Positions 1 to 5,683 of a stretch of DNA of 10,043 nucleotides are shown one piece after another. Position numbers and translations under genes: made by a program. The DNA is taken from positions 1 through 10,043 of the forward strand of contig CALPPP020000030.1 in the NCBI GenBank assembly GCA_943325485.2, in the 5' to 3' direction. Position 1 is the first letter of the stretch. Each line of letters opens with the position of its first letter. The notes beneath the pieces are model-generated. The model ran no database searches. It was given only the letters and a program-made list of their open reading frames with translations, and was not told the DNA's origin. The stretch comes from Rickettsia typhi (lineage in GTDB: Bacteria > Pseudomonadota > Gammaproteobacteria > Burkholderiales > Burkholderiaceae_C).

Positions 1-473
1 AGGTGTTCATTGGTTCGTGCATGACCAATATCGGTCACTTCCGCGCCGCATCCAAATTGTTAGAGGGTAAGCGCGATATACCGGTGAAATTGTGGATGGC
101 GCCACCCACCAAAATGGATGCACAGCAACTCACCGAAGAAGGCCATTACGGTGTGTTTGGCAATGCCGGCGCGCGCATGGAAATGCCCGGCTGCAGCCTG
201 TGCATGGGCAACCAAGCGCAGGTGAAAGAGGGCGCGACGGTGATGTCCACCAGCACCCGCAACTTCCCCAACCGCTTGGGCAAAAACACCAACGTGTATT
301 TGGGCTCGGCCGAGTTGTCAGCGATTTGCTCCAAGCTTGGGCGCATTCCCACCCAAGCCGAGTACTTGGCCGACATGGGCGTGATCAACGCCGATGGCAG
401 CAAGATTTACAAGTACTTGAATTTCGATCAGATCGACGAGTATGTAGATACAGCCAAAGGCGTGACGGCCTAA
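1..473 (+). CDS. acnB: Aconitate hydratase B, C-terminal part (5' end outside window)
   Basis: This is the last ~157 residues of bifunctional aconitase B, the cytosolic TCA-cycle enzyme that interconverts citrate and isocitrate and, in proteobacteria, also acts on 2-methylisocitrate. The visible part carries all three 4Fe-4S cluster cysteines of the family: one in GSCMTN near the left edge (window residue 6 counting the codon at 3-5 as 1) and two in PGCSLCMGN (64 and 67). The substrate-binding stretch STSTRNFPNR follows. The C-terminal tail ending near YLNFDQIDEY matches the E. coli AcnB tail closely as I recall it, so this is AcnB and not AcnA. The frame is open to the left edge, so the start lies outside. 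The stop codon TAA (471-473) overlaps the stop of the convergent vapC by 3 of its bases, and no intrinsic terminator with a U-tract follows it. Confidence 0.97.
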   Translation, partial: VFIGSCMTNIGHFRAASKLLEGKRDIPVKLWMAPPTKMDAQQLTEEGHYGVFGNAGARMEMPGCSLCMGNQAQVKEGATVMSTSTRNFPNRLGKNTNVYLGSAELSAICSKLGRIPTQAEYLADMGVINADGSKIYKYLNFDQIDEYVDTAKGVTA

Positions 474-868
474 GCTTTTCGGTAAGCTTGTTGCACTTGG
501 TTTTTACCAAGGCTTGGGTAATGTTTGACATTCAAGGTGTAAAGACAGACATGTCTTTGCAGTACGGTGGCCGCAATCAGCGCATCGTTCAAGCCTAGGC
601 CGTGAGACTTACCCATGTCACGACGAATCAGACCGCCAATTTGGGCGATGTCTCGATGGAGTTCAATCACCTCTAAGGTGTCCAGCAGGTCCGACAAGGC
701 TTGACTTTCCGAGCCATCTCTAACGCCTGCATACAACTCGGCCACGCTGATGCTGCTGATGGCTACCTCGTTGGGCAGTTGCCTCACAAATGACAAGGCT
801 TGTGGTTCGCCGCGCAAAAAGTCAATCCAAACATCGGTATCGACCAATGGATGGTTGACTTTGCTCAA
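470..868 (-). CDS. vapC: VapC-type PIN-domain ribonuclease toxin
   Basis: A 132-residue PIN-domain protein, the usual VapC size. These toxins are Mg2+-dependent endoribonucleases that cleave tRNA or rRNA and are held inactive by their cognate antitoxin. The expected acidic site is complete: D10 and D12 in LVDTDVWIDFL, E44 in SVAELYAG, and D95 in GLNDALIAA. The TLNVKHY segment (111-117) supplies the usual C-terminal Asn. The gene begins with a rare TTG at 868-866 that shares TTGA with the antitoxin stop. No in-frame ATG lies near, and a strong GAGGAG sits 8 nt upstream, so this start is well supported and implies translational coupling. The TAG stop (472-470) overlaps the acnB stop. The RNA target cannot be told from sequence. 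No degradation is visible and the toxin looks active. Confidence 0.93.
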   Translation of the reverse strand: MSKVNHPLVDTDVWIDFLRGEPQALSFVRQLPNEVAISSISVAELYAGVRDGSESQALSDLLDTLEVIELHRDIAQIGGLIRRDMGKSHGLGLNDALIAATVLQRHVCLYTLNVKHYPSLGKNQVQQAYRKA

Positions 869-1116
869 AAAGAACGCTCCTCAGATCGAAGTCGCTCCAA
901 GGAAGGTCGCTCAACAGTGGAATCCCAACGACCTGCCGTGCCTAAACGCTTGGCCAGTCGATTTTCGGGTTGATGGATTTGTAAAAAATCGTCAATCGCA
1001 GAGCGGATCAAGGCGCTGCTGCTACAGCCTTGTTGTTTGGCCAGCAGGCTCAACTGCTGTTGCTGTTGCGCGGTCAAATAGATTTGGGTTCTGGCCAATT
1101 CGGACGGGAGCGCCAT
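865..1116 (-). CDS. vapB: Ribbon-helix-helix (CopG/VapB-like) antitoxin
   Basis: An 83-residue protein just upstream of the PIN toxin. RTQIYLT (residues 9-15) fits the DNA-contacting beta strand of a ribbon-helix-helix repressor. It is followed by helix A (about 16-30) and helix B (SSSALIRSAIDDFL, about 32-45). The C-terminal ~35 residues are charged and contain AGRWDS, the part that in such antitoxins normally wraps the PIN toxin. Helix A contains five consecutive glutamines (17-21), which is unusual but still compatible with a helix. The ATG at 1116 is preceded by GAGG with 7-nt spacing. The stop TGA overlaps the vapC start. By family knowledge the dimer should bind its own upstream region and repress the pair, with the toxin as co-repressor. 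The specific subfamily is uncertain and the symbol is used generically. Confidence 0.88.
   Translation of the reverse strand: MALPSELARTQIYLTAQQQQQLSLLAKQQGCSSSALIRSAIDDFLQIHQPENRLAKRLGTAGRWDSTVERPSLERLRSEERSF
877..882 (-). promoter_or_regulatory. Strong ribosome binding site deciding the TTG start of vapC
   Basis: On the minus strand GAGGAG lies within the 3' end of the antitoxin gene, 8 nt before the TTG at 868. It is the feature that makes the TTG start credible in the absence of an in-frame ATG. It pairs a strong Shine-Dalgarno with a weak start codon inside a stop/start overlap. Confidence 0.7.
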
Positions 1117-1232
1117 ATGGAAACCTCAGAGTGATGTATATAAGTAATGTATGTTATCTGTTTTTGAGTTTGTATGGTGTGATCGGTGGGCACATGAATA
1201 AGTGCCGCAGTTACCAATAAGAAAGACGTTTT
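1117..1232 (-). promoter_or_regulatory. Intergenic region with probable vapBC promoter/operator
   Basis: This 116-nt gap between the antitoxin start and the allA stop must contain the toxin-antitoxin promoter. The part at about 1134-1170 is markedly AT-rich compared with its surroundings. It has ATGTAT (plus strand) twice, at 1134-1139 and 1147-1152, 13 nt apart, a plausible ribbon-helix-helix operator arrangement because these dimers bind short repeated half-sites. TATATA-like and TACATT-like -10 candidates occur on the minus strand, but I see no convincing TTGACA-like -35, so exact elements are not assigned. I see no hairpin plus U-tract that would end the allA transcript here, so read-through into vapBC is possible. 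Confidence 0.4.
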
Positions 1233-1772
1233 TTAGCCTGTAGTCGAACTAAAGGCCTTGGAGGCTTCCAACCTGAACTCCACACAATTCACTTCACCCA
1301 CAGGCCCAGTACGGTCCACCACCAAAAAATCACCATCCTGCAGTGCCAGCAAGGGATGGTGCCAAGTGCCTTTGGCGTAATTCACGCCTTGTTGCGCAGT
1401 GGCTGAGAAGCACTTCAGTGTGGACATGTCTGGGGTATCGCCACCCAAGGCCACCACCACCAAGTAAGCATGGCCAGATAAGGGCATGAAGGCCTGTGAG
1501 CCAAACGGGTGTTTTTCCAGCAGGTTCAGTTGCAAGGGCAGAGGCCGCGCTTTTGCTATGAAGATGCTGATGGTGGGTTGGCCGCCGTCTTGGGTCACAT
1601 CCACATGAGCGAGCCTGTGAAACCGTTCGGCAAAGCCTTGGTTGATGCTGAAATGATGAGTGCTGTCGCTTGCCTCGATGACATCGCCAAACGGTTTGAA
1701 GGCCTCAGTGGTGAGCGGCTCCACTGAAACGGGCTGACCTGCCAAGAGAACCTGAAGACCTGACACGCTCAT
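1233..1772 (-). CDS. allA: Ureidoglycolate lyase
   Basis: A 179-residue cupin-fold enzyme that splits (S)-ureidoglycolate into glyoxylate and urea, the late step of allantoin (purine) degradation. The match to E. coli AllA as I recall it is good throughout: TTEAFKPFGDVIE (21-33), the FSINQG/RFHRLA region (41-55), EKHPFGSQAF (86-95), a LVVVALG core (104-110), QGVNYAKGTWHHPL (128-141) with the paired histidines of the active-site region, and FLVVDR (149-154). The start ATG at 1772 was chosen over an upstream in-frame ATG because the family homology begins soon after it, and because AGGGG sits 5 nt before it. Its A is also the last base of the upstream hydA stop (TGATG). This is translational coupling and makes hydA-allA a clear operon pair. 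The extra ~20 residues of the longer frame show no homology. Confidence 0.92.
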   Translation of the reverse strand: MSVSGLQVLLAGQPVSVEPLTTEAFKPFGDVIEASDSTHHFSINQGFAERFHRLAHVDVTQDGGQPTISIFIAKARPLPLQLNLLEKHPFGSQAFMPLSGHAYLVVVALGGDTPDMSTLKCFSATAQQGVNYAKGTWHHPLLALQDGDFLVVDRTGPVGEVNCVEFRLEASKAFSSTTG

Positions 1773-3196
1773 CAAAACCCCTGAACCTGACCACGCGGCA
1801 CAAAGCGCCCCATGCCTTCGCGGCCCTTCCATTCCTTGCCATCCACAATCAAATTGCCGCGCAGAAAAACTTTTTCGACCCGCCCTTGCAAGGTACGACC
1901 CTCCAGCAGTGTGTAGTCCACGTTGCTGTGTAAATCTTGGGCTCGAATGGTTTGTTGTACAGCGGGATTGAACAACACCACATCGGCATCGCTGCCTACT
2001 GCAATCGTGCCTTTTTTGGGGAACAAGCCAAACAGTTTGGCGGGAGAAGTGGCGGTGAGTTCGACAAAGCGGTTGAGCGAAAACTTACCCTTCATCACAC
2101 CGATATCAAACAAACTCACCAAGCGGGTTTCGATGCCAGGGGCGCCGTTGGGGATCATGGAGAAATCATCCTTACCCATGGATTTTTGTTTCTGGTAGCC
2201 CAAGTGGCCTTCCTTCATACAAAAAGGACAGTGGTCAGTGGCGATCACTTGTAAATCGTCATAACGCAGCGCTCGCCACAAATGCTTTTGGTCTTCGTTG
2301 GTGCGCAAGGGCGGTGTCATCACATACTTGGCGATTTCAAAATCGTCGCTGCTGTAGACCGACTTATCGAACAGCAGGTAATGCGGACAGGTTTCGGCAA
2401 ACACCGGAATGCCTTCGGCACGCGCTTGCACAATGTGTTTCAAGGCTTGGTTGCTGGACACATGCACAAAATAAATAGGTGCTTCTGCCAACTCTGCCAA
2501 GCGAATACCACGGTGGGTGGCTTCCCCTTCCATGATGGCGGGTCGGGTCATCTCGTGGTAACGCGGTGAGGTGTGACCTGCAGCCAAGGCTTCTTTGATA
2601 AGCAAGTCAATGACCGTGCCGTTTTCCGCGTGCAAGGCCAACATACCACCATCTGCCCCTACTTGGCGCAGCATGCGAAAAATCGCTGCATCGTCGGCCA
2701 TCATCACGCCAGGGTAGGCCATGAACATTTTGAAACTGCTCACACCTTCATGGTGCATGGCGTAGCGAACATCTTTCAACACCTGTTCATCTACGCGCGT
2801 AACGATGACATGCAAGCCATAGTCGATATTCACTTGGGATTCAGCGCTGCGTTGTGCGCGGGCAATCGCGCCCAAGGGCGAGTCCTCGGCAGTTTGCAGC
2901 GCAAAGTCGACCACCGTAGTGGTACCACCAAAGGCCGCGGCTTTGGTGCCACTGGCAAAGGTGTCGCAAGTCATGGTGGGACCCACCACGTTTTCCATGT
3001 GCACATGGGTGTCCACGCCACCGGGTAATACATACAGGCCTGTTGCATCCACCACCTGAACATCGTCGCCTACCTCTAAGTGTTGACCGATGGTGTGAAC
3101 AATGCCATCTTTCAAAAGCACATCAGCCACATAGTCATCGACTGCGGTGATCACGCGGCCGTTGCGAATCAGGGTAGCGGTGACATGGTTGGACAT
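1772..3196 (-). CDS. hydA: Dihydropyrimidinase / D-hydantoinase family amidohydrolase
   Basis: A 474-residue cyclic-amide hydrolase of the amidohydrolase superfamily that opens dihydrouracil, dihydrothymine or hydantoin rings. All binuclear-zinc ligands are present: H64 and H66 (DTHVH), the carboxylated lysine K156 (FKMFMAY), H189 (LHAEN), H245 (FVHVSS) and D321 (ATDHCPF). Substrate-pocket residues of the hydantoinase group are also visible: Y161, N350 (IPNGAPGIETR) and, where a serine is usual, T294 in YVMTPPLR. Length is typical (about 460-480). The ATG at 3196 is preferred to the upstream in-frame ATG because GGGAG precedes it and the N-terminal beta domain (ATLIRNGRVITA) starts there. The longer form would overlap trhP. 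It lies 31 nt after trhP and overlaps allA by 1 nt. The pairing with ureidoglycolate lyase leaves the true substrate open: pyrimidine, hydantoin, or less likely allantoin. Confidence 0.92.
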   Translation of the reverse strand: MSNHVTATLIRNGRVITAVDDYVADVLLKDGIVHTIGQHLEVGDDVQVVDATGLYVLPGGVDTHVHMENVVGPTMTCDTFASGTKAAAFGGTTTVVDFALQTAEDSPLGAIARAQRSAESQVNIDYGLHVIVTRVDEQVLKDVRYAMHHEGVSSFKMFMAYPGVMMADDAAIFRMLRQVGADGGMLALHAENGTVIDLLIKEALAAGHTSPRYHEMTRPAIMEGEATHRGIRLAELAEAPIYFVHVSSNQALKHIVQARAEGIPVFAETCPHYLLFDKSVYSSDDFEIAKYVMTPPLRTNEDQKHLWRALRYDDLQVIATDHCPFCMKEGHLGYQKQKSMGKDDFSMIPNGAPGIETRLVSLFDIGVMKGKFSLNRFVELTATSPAKLFGLFPKKGTIAVGSDADVVLFNPAVQQTIRAQDLHSNVDYTLLEGRTLQGRVEKVFLRGNLIVDGKEWKGREGMGRFVPRGQVQGF

Positions 3197-3227
3197 AGGT
3201 GGCTCCCTGATAGTTGAACGAAGATGT

Positions 3228-4595
3228 TTACAAAAGACGCGCCAATAAACCGCCGTCAGCTGGACCTTCCATGGGGATCCAGACATGCGTGGGGCTGCCA
3301 GCAGCCACTTCGATAGCAGTACCGTTTTTGTCTTTCATCTGTTCTAGTGTGACGATGCGGTTGCCACTGGGGTGAATGATTTCAATACGGTCACCCACGG
3401 CGAATTTGTTCTTGGTTTCGATTTCAGCCCAGCCATCGGCCACGCCACGTACTTCACCCACAAACTGGCTGCGGTGACCCACCGAGTGACCGGTTTCATA
3501 GTTTTGGTAGTCGTTGGCGGGGCGGCGATCAAGCAAGCCAGCGGTGTAGCCCCGGTTCGCTAAACCATCGAGCTCGGTGATGAGTTCGGGGTTGAAAGGC
3601 CTGCCAGCCACCGCATCGTCAATGGCGCGGCGGTACACCTGTGCAGTACGACTGACGTAATACAAGCTCTTGGTACGGCCTTCAATCTTCAGGGAATCGA
3701 CACCAATTTGGGCAAGGCGCTCGACATACTCCACCGCACGCAAATCTTTGCTGTTCATGATGTAGGTGCCGTGCTCATCTTCCATGATGGGCATGAGTTG
3801 GCCAGGACGACCTTTGTCTTCCAGTAAATAAATGTTGTCCGCTGCAGGGTGACGCACACCATCGCCACAAGCAGAGAAACTTTGCTCGGCTTCTTGTTGC
3901 GACTTGGCAAAATCAAAGTCAGCTTCCATGGGAATCGCCATGGCTTCGCCGGTGTTGGGGTTGGTGGTGCTGGCTTGGGTGCTGTAGCTCCAACGACAGG
4001 CATTGGTGCAAGTGCCTTGGTTAGGGTCACGCCGATTGAAATAACCCGACAACAAACAACGCCCCGAGTAGGCAATGCACAAAGCGCCATGCACAAATAC
4101 TTCAAGCTCCATATCGGGACATTCTTGGCGGATTTTTTCAATCTCGTCCAAGCTGAGTTCACGTGACAAGATGATGCGCGTGACGCCTACCTTTTGCCAA
4201 AACTTCACCGCGGACCAATTCACTGTGTTGGCTTGTACCGACAAATGAATGGGCACCTCGGGCCACTTTTCTCGCACCATCATGATGAGGCCAGGGTCGG
4301 CCATGATCAGACCATCGGGCTTCATGGCGATGACGGGCTCAATATCACGCATATAGGTGCGCACCTTGTCGTTGTGTGGCAGCAGGTTGCTGGTGACGAA
4401 AAACTTCTTGCCCCGCGCATGCGCTTCGGCTATGCCTATGCCAATTTGCTCTAAGCGGAATTCATTGTTACGTGCACGTAGGGAATAGCGCGGTTGACCC
4501 GCGTACACCGCATCCGCACCAAAGTCGTAAGCGGCACGCATTTTGTCCAGGGAACCGGCTGGCAGGAGAAGTTCAGGGGCTTTGAGCAGGGTCAT
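3228..4595 (-). CDS. trhP: tRNA 5-hydroxyuridine-forming protein TrhP (YegQ, peptidase U32 family)
   Basis: A 455-residue member of the U32 'peptidase' family, matching E. coli YegQ/TrhP. In enterobacteria this protein forms 5-hydroxyuridine at the wobble position U34 of tRNA, the precursor of cmo5U, in a prephenate-dependent reaction involving an Fe-S cluster. Signature stretches seen: ADAVYAGQPRYSLR (27-40), LSVQANTVNW (118-127), ILSRELSLDEI (142-152), and four cysteines at 173, 180, 196 and 200 (ALCIAYSGRC, GTCTNAC) that should hold the cluster. EDEHGTYIMNSKDLRA and LKIEGRTKS follow. A Gly/Ala/Ser-rich stretch at about 205-245 appears longer than in E. coli. The ATG lies 10 nt after the guaC stop with no good Shine-Dalgarno, so coupling to guaC translation is likely. 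U32 names such as 'collagenase-like protease' are misleading here. Confidence 0.92.
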   Translation of the reverse strand: MTLLKAPELLLPAGSLDKMRAAYDFGADAVYAGQPRYSLRARNNEFRLEQIGIGIAEAHARGKKFFVTSNLLPHNDKVRTYMRDIEPVIAMKPDGLIMADPGLIMMVREKWPEVPIHLSVQANTVNWSAVKFWQKVGVTRIILSRELSLDEIEKIRQECPDMELEVFVHGALCIAYSGRCLLSGYFNRRDPNQGTCTNACRWSYSTQASTTNPNTGEAMAIPMEADFDFAKSQQEAEQSFSACGDGVRHPAADNIYLLEDKGRPGQLMPIMEDEHGTYIMNSKDLRAVEYVERLAQIGVDSLKIEGRTKSLYYVSRTAQVYRRAIDDAVAGRPFNPELITELDGLANRGYTAGLLDRRPANDYQNYETGHSVGHRSQFVGEVRGVADGWAEIETKNKFAVGDRIEIIHPSGNRIVTLEQMKDKNGTAIEVAAGSPTHVWIPMEGPADGGLLARLL

Positions 4596-4605
4596 GGTAT
4601 CGAGC

Positions 4606-5583
4606 TTACATCAGCAGGTGTTCGCCGTCATTGGCACCACCCAAAATCACATAGTTCACTTTGCGGATATCCATCAGCTTGGTGCCACCCGCGTAAGAAA
4701 CCGAGCTTTGCAAGTCTTCTTGCATTTCGCGCATGGTGTCTTGGAGTCGGCCTTTGATGGGCTCCAAGATGCGCTTGCCTTCCACATGCTTGTATTCACC
4801 CTTGTTGAAGTCCGACGCTGAGCCGTAATACTCTTTGTACAACTTGCCATCGACTTCCACTGTTTGCCCGGGACTTTCTTCGTGACCTGCAAGCATGGAG
4901 CCGATCATCACCATGGAGGCACCAAAGCGGATGCTTTTGGCAATATCACCGTGTTCGCGAATACCGCCATCCGCAATGATGGGCTTGGTGGCAACCCTTG
5001 CACACCACTTCAGTGCCGATAACTGCCAGCCACCTGTGCCAAAGCCGGTTTTGAGTTTGGTGATGCACACCTTGCCAGGGCCAATGCCCACCTTGGTGGC
5101 ATCTGCGCCCCAGGTTTCCAAATCGATGATGGCCTCGGGGGTACCCACATTGCCTGCAATCACAAAAGCTGCAGGCATTTTTTCTTTCAGATGTGCAATC
5201 ATGCGTTGCACATTGTCCGAGTGGCCATGGGCAATATCGATGGTGATGTAGTCGGGCACCAAGCCCAGAGCCAACAACTGCGCCACGGTGTCGTAATCTG
5301 CCTGTTTGACGCCAAGAGAGACAGAGGCAAACATATTTTTGGCTTTGCAATCTTTCACAAACTGCACATTGTCCAAATCGAAGCGGTGCATCACATAAAA
5401 ATACCCGCTCTTGGCCAACCATTCGCAAATACTTTCATTCACCACCGTTTTCATATTGGCAGGCACCACGGGCAAGCGAAAGCTGCGTTGGCCTAAGGTG
5501 ACCGATGTGTCGCATTCTGAGCGGCTTTGCACCCGGCATTTGCGCGGGAGCAAGAGAATATTGTCGTAATCAAAAATTTCCAT
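4606..5583 (-). CDS. guaC: GMP reductase
   Basis: A 325-residue TIM-barrel enzyme that reductively deaminates GMP to IMP with NADPH, moving guanine nucleotides back to the common purine pool. The active-site loop [11 protein letters not shown] has the catalytic cysteine at 173 and continues into [13 protein letters not shown]. That continuation marks GMP reductase of the short Bacillus/Staphylococcus-like group and separates it from IMP dehydrogenase. There are no CBS domains. NMNMI-type phosphate binding is seen in [10 protein letters not shown] (204-213) and [10 protein letters not shown] (224-233). The ATG at 5583 is chosen because GGAG lies 8 nt upstream and MEIFDYDN is the usual N-terminus. 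The longer frame to 5619 would begin inside a terminator hairpin. It is the first gene of the guaC-trhP-hydA-allA run. Confidence 0.94.
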   Translation of the reverse strand: MEIFDYDNILLLPRKCRVQSRSECDTSVTLGQRSFRLPVVPANMKTVVNESICEWLAKSGYFYVMHRFDLDNVQFVKDCKAKNMFASVSLGVKQADYDTVAQLLALGLVPDYITIDIAHGHSDNVQRMIAHLKEKMPAAFVIAGNVGTPEAIIDLETWGADATKVGIGPGKVCITKLKTGFGTGGWQLSALKWCARVATKPIIADGGIREHGDIAKSIRFGASMVMIGSMLAGHEESPGQTVEVDGKLYKEYYGSASDFNKGEYKHVEGKRILEPIKGRLQDTMREMQEDLQSSVSYAGGTKLMDIRKVNYVILGGANDGEHLLM

Positions 5584-5601
5584 CGCCAAGGCTCCAGACA
5601 T

Positions 5602-5635
5602 AAAAAAACCGAGCGACAAGAAACTTGGGCTCGGT
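5602..5635 (-). terminator. Intrinsic terminator in the guaC leader
   Basis: Read on the minus strand, ACCGAGC (5635-5629) pairs perfectly with GCTCGGT (5614-5608). An inner CAAG-TTT-CTTG mini-stem lies between them, and the hairpin runs directly into seven Ts (5608-5602). This is a near-ideal Rho-independent terminator. It lies only 7 nt before the guaC Shine-Dalgarno (GGAG, 5595-5592) and 19 nt before its ATG. No minus-strand gene ends just upstream, since the next gene to the right runs the other way. It is therefore either an attenuator for the guaC operon or the end of a short leader or antisense RNA. On the plus strand no U-tract follows the hairpin. Confidence 0.8.
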
Positions 5636-5671
5636 GATTGATTTTACGCAGAATCCAAACATGGGCCTGCC

Positions 5672-5677
5672 TACAAT
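5672..5677 (+). promoter_or_regulatory. Candidate -10 element of the helicase gene (leaderless start)
   Basis: TACAAT (5 of 6 to the consensus TATAAT) lies 6 nt before the helicase ATG at 5684, so transcription would begin at or very near the A of the start codon. No Shine-Dalgarno precedes that ATG, which fits a leaderless mRNA. No recognisable -35 is present at 16-18 nt spacing, so the call is tentative. The ten bases GCCTACAATC recur exactly on the minus strand in front of thrB. Confidence 0.45.
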
Positions 5678-5683
5678 CAAGCC

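Noticed and set aside
472..511. Possible acnB terminator: AAGCTT pair (472-477/484-489) and the hairpin CTTGGT-TTTT-ACCAAG (496-511)
   Set aside because: Both stems are only 6 bp and neither is followed by a U-tract on either strand. They lie in the vapC coding region and may be incidental.
750..1220. 156-residue plus-strand open frame opposite the toxin-antitoxin pair
   Set aside because: It is antisense to two well-supported genes with matching family motifs. Its product is low-complexity with no recognisable domain and it has no convincing ribosome binding site.
2573..3028. Histidine-rich plus-strand open frame of 151 residues antisense to hydA
   Set aside because: The composition (many His and Gly) is what reversed amidohydrolase codons give. 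hydA on the other strand is complete with all metal ligands.
3197..3286. In-frame N-terminal extension of hydA
   Set aside because: It would overlap the trhP coding end and lacks homology. The ATG at 3196 has a Shine-Dalgarno and begins at the usual first beta strand.
5584..5619. In-frame N-terminal extension of guaC by 12 residues
   Set aside because: The upstream ATG lies inside the terminator hairpin, while the ATG at 5583 has GGAG at 8 nt and the family N-terminus.
5602..5643. The guaC-leader hairpin as a plus-strand terminator
   Set aside because: On the plus strand the A-run precedes the stem, and only GATTGATTTT follows it. No plus-strand gene ends upstream.
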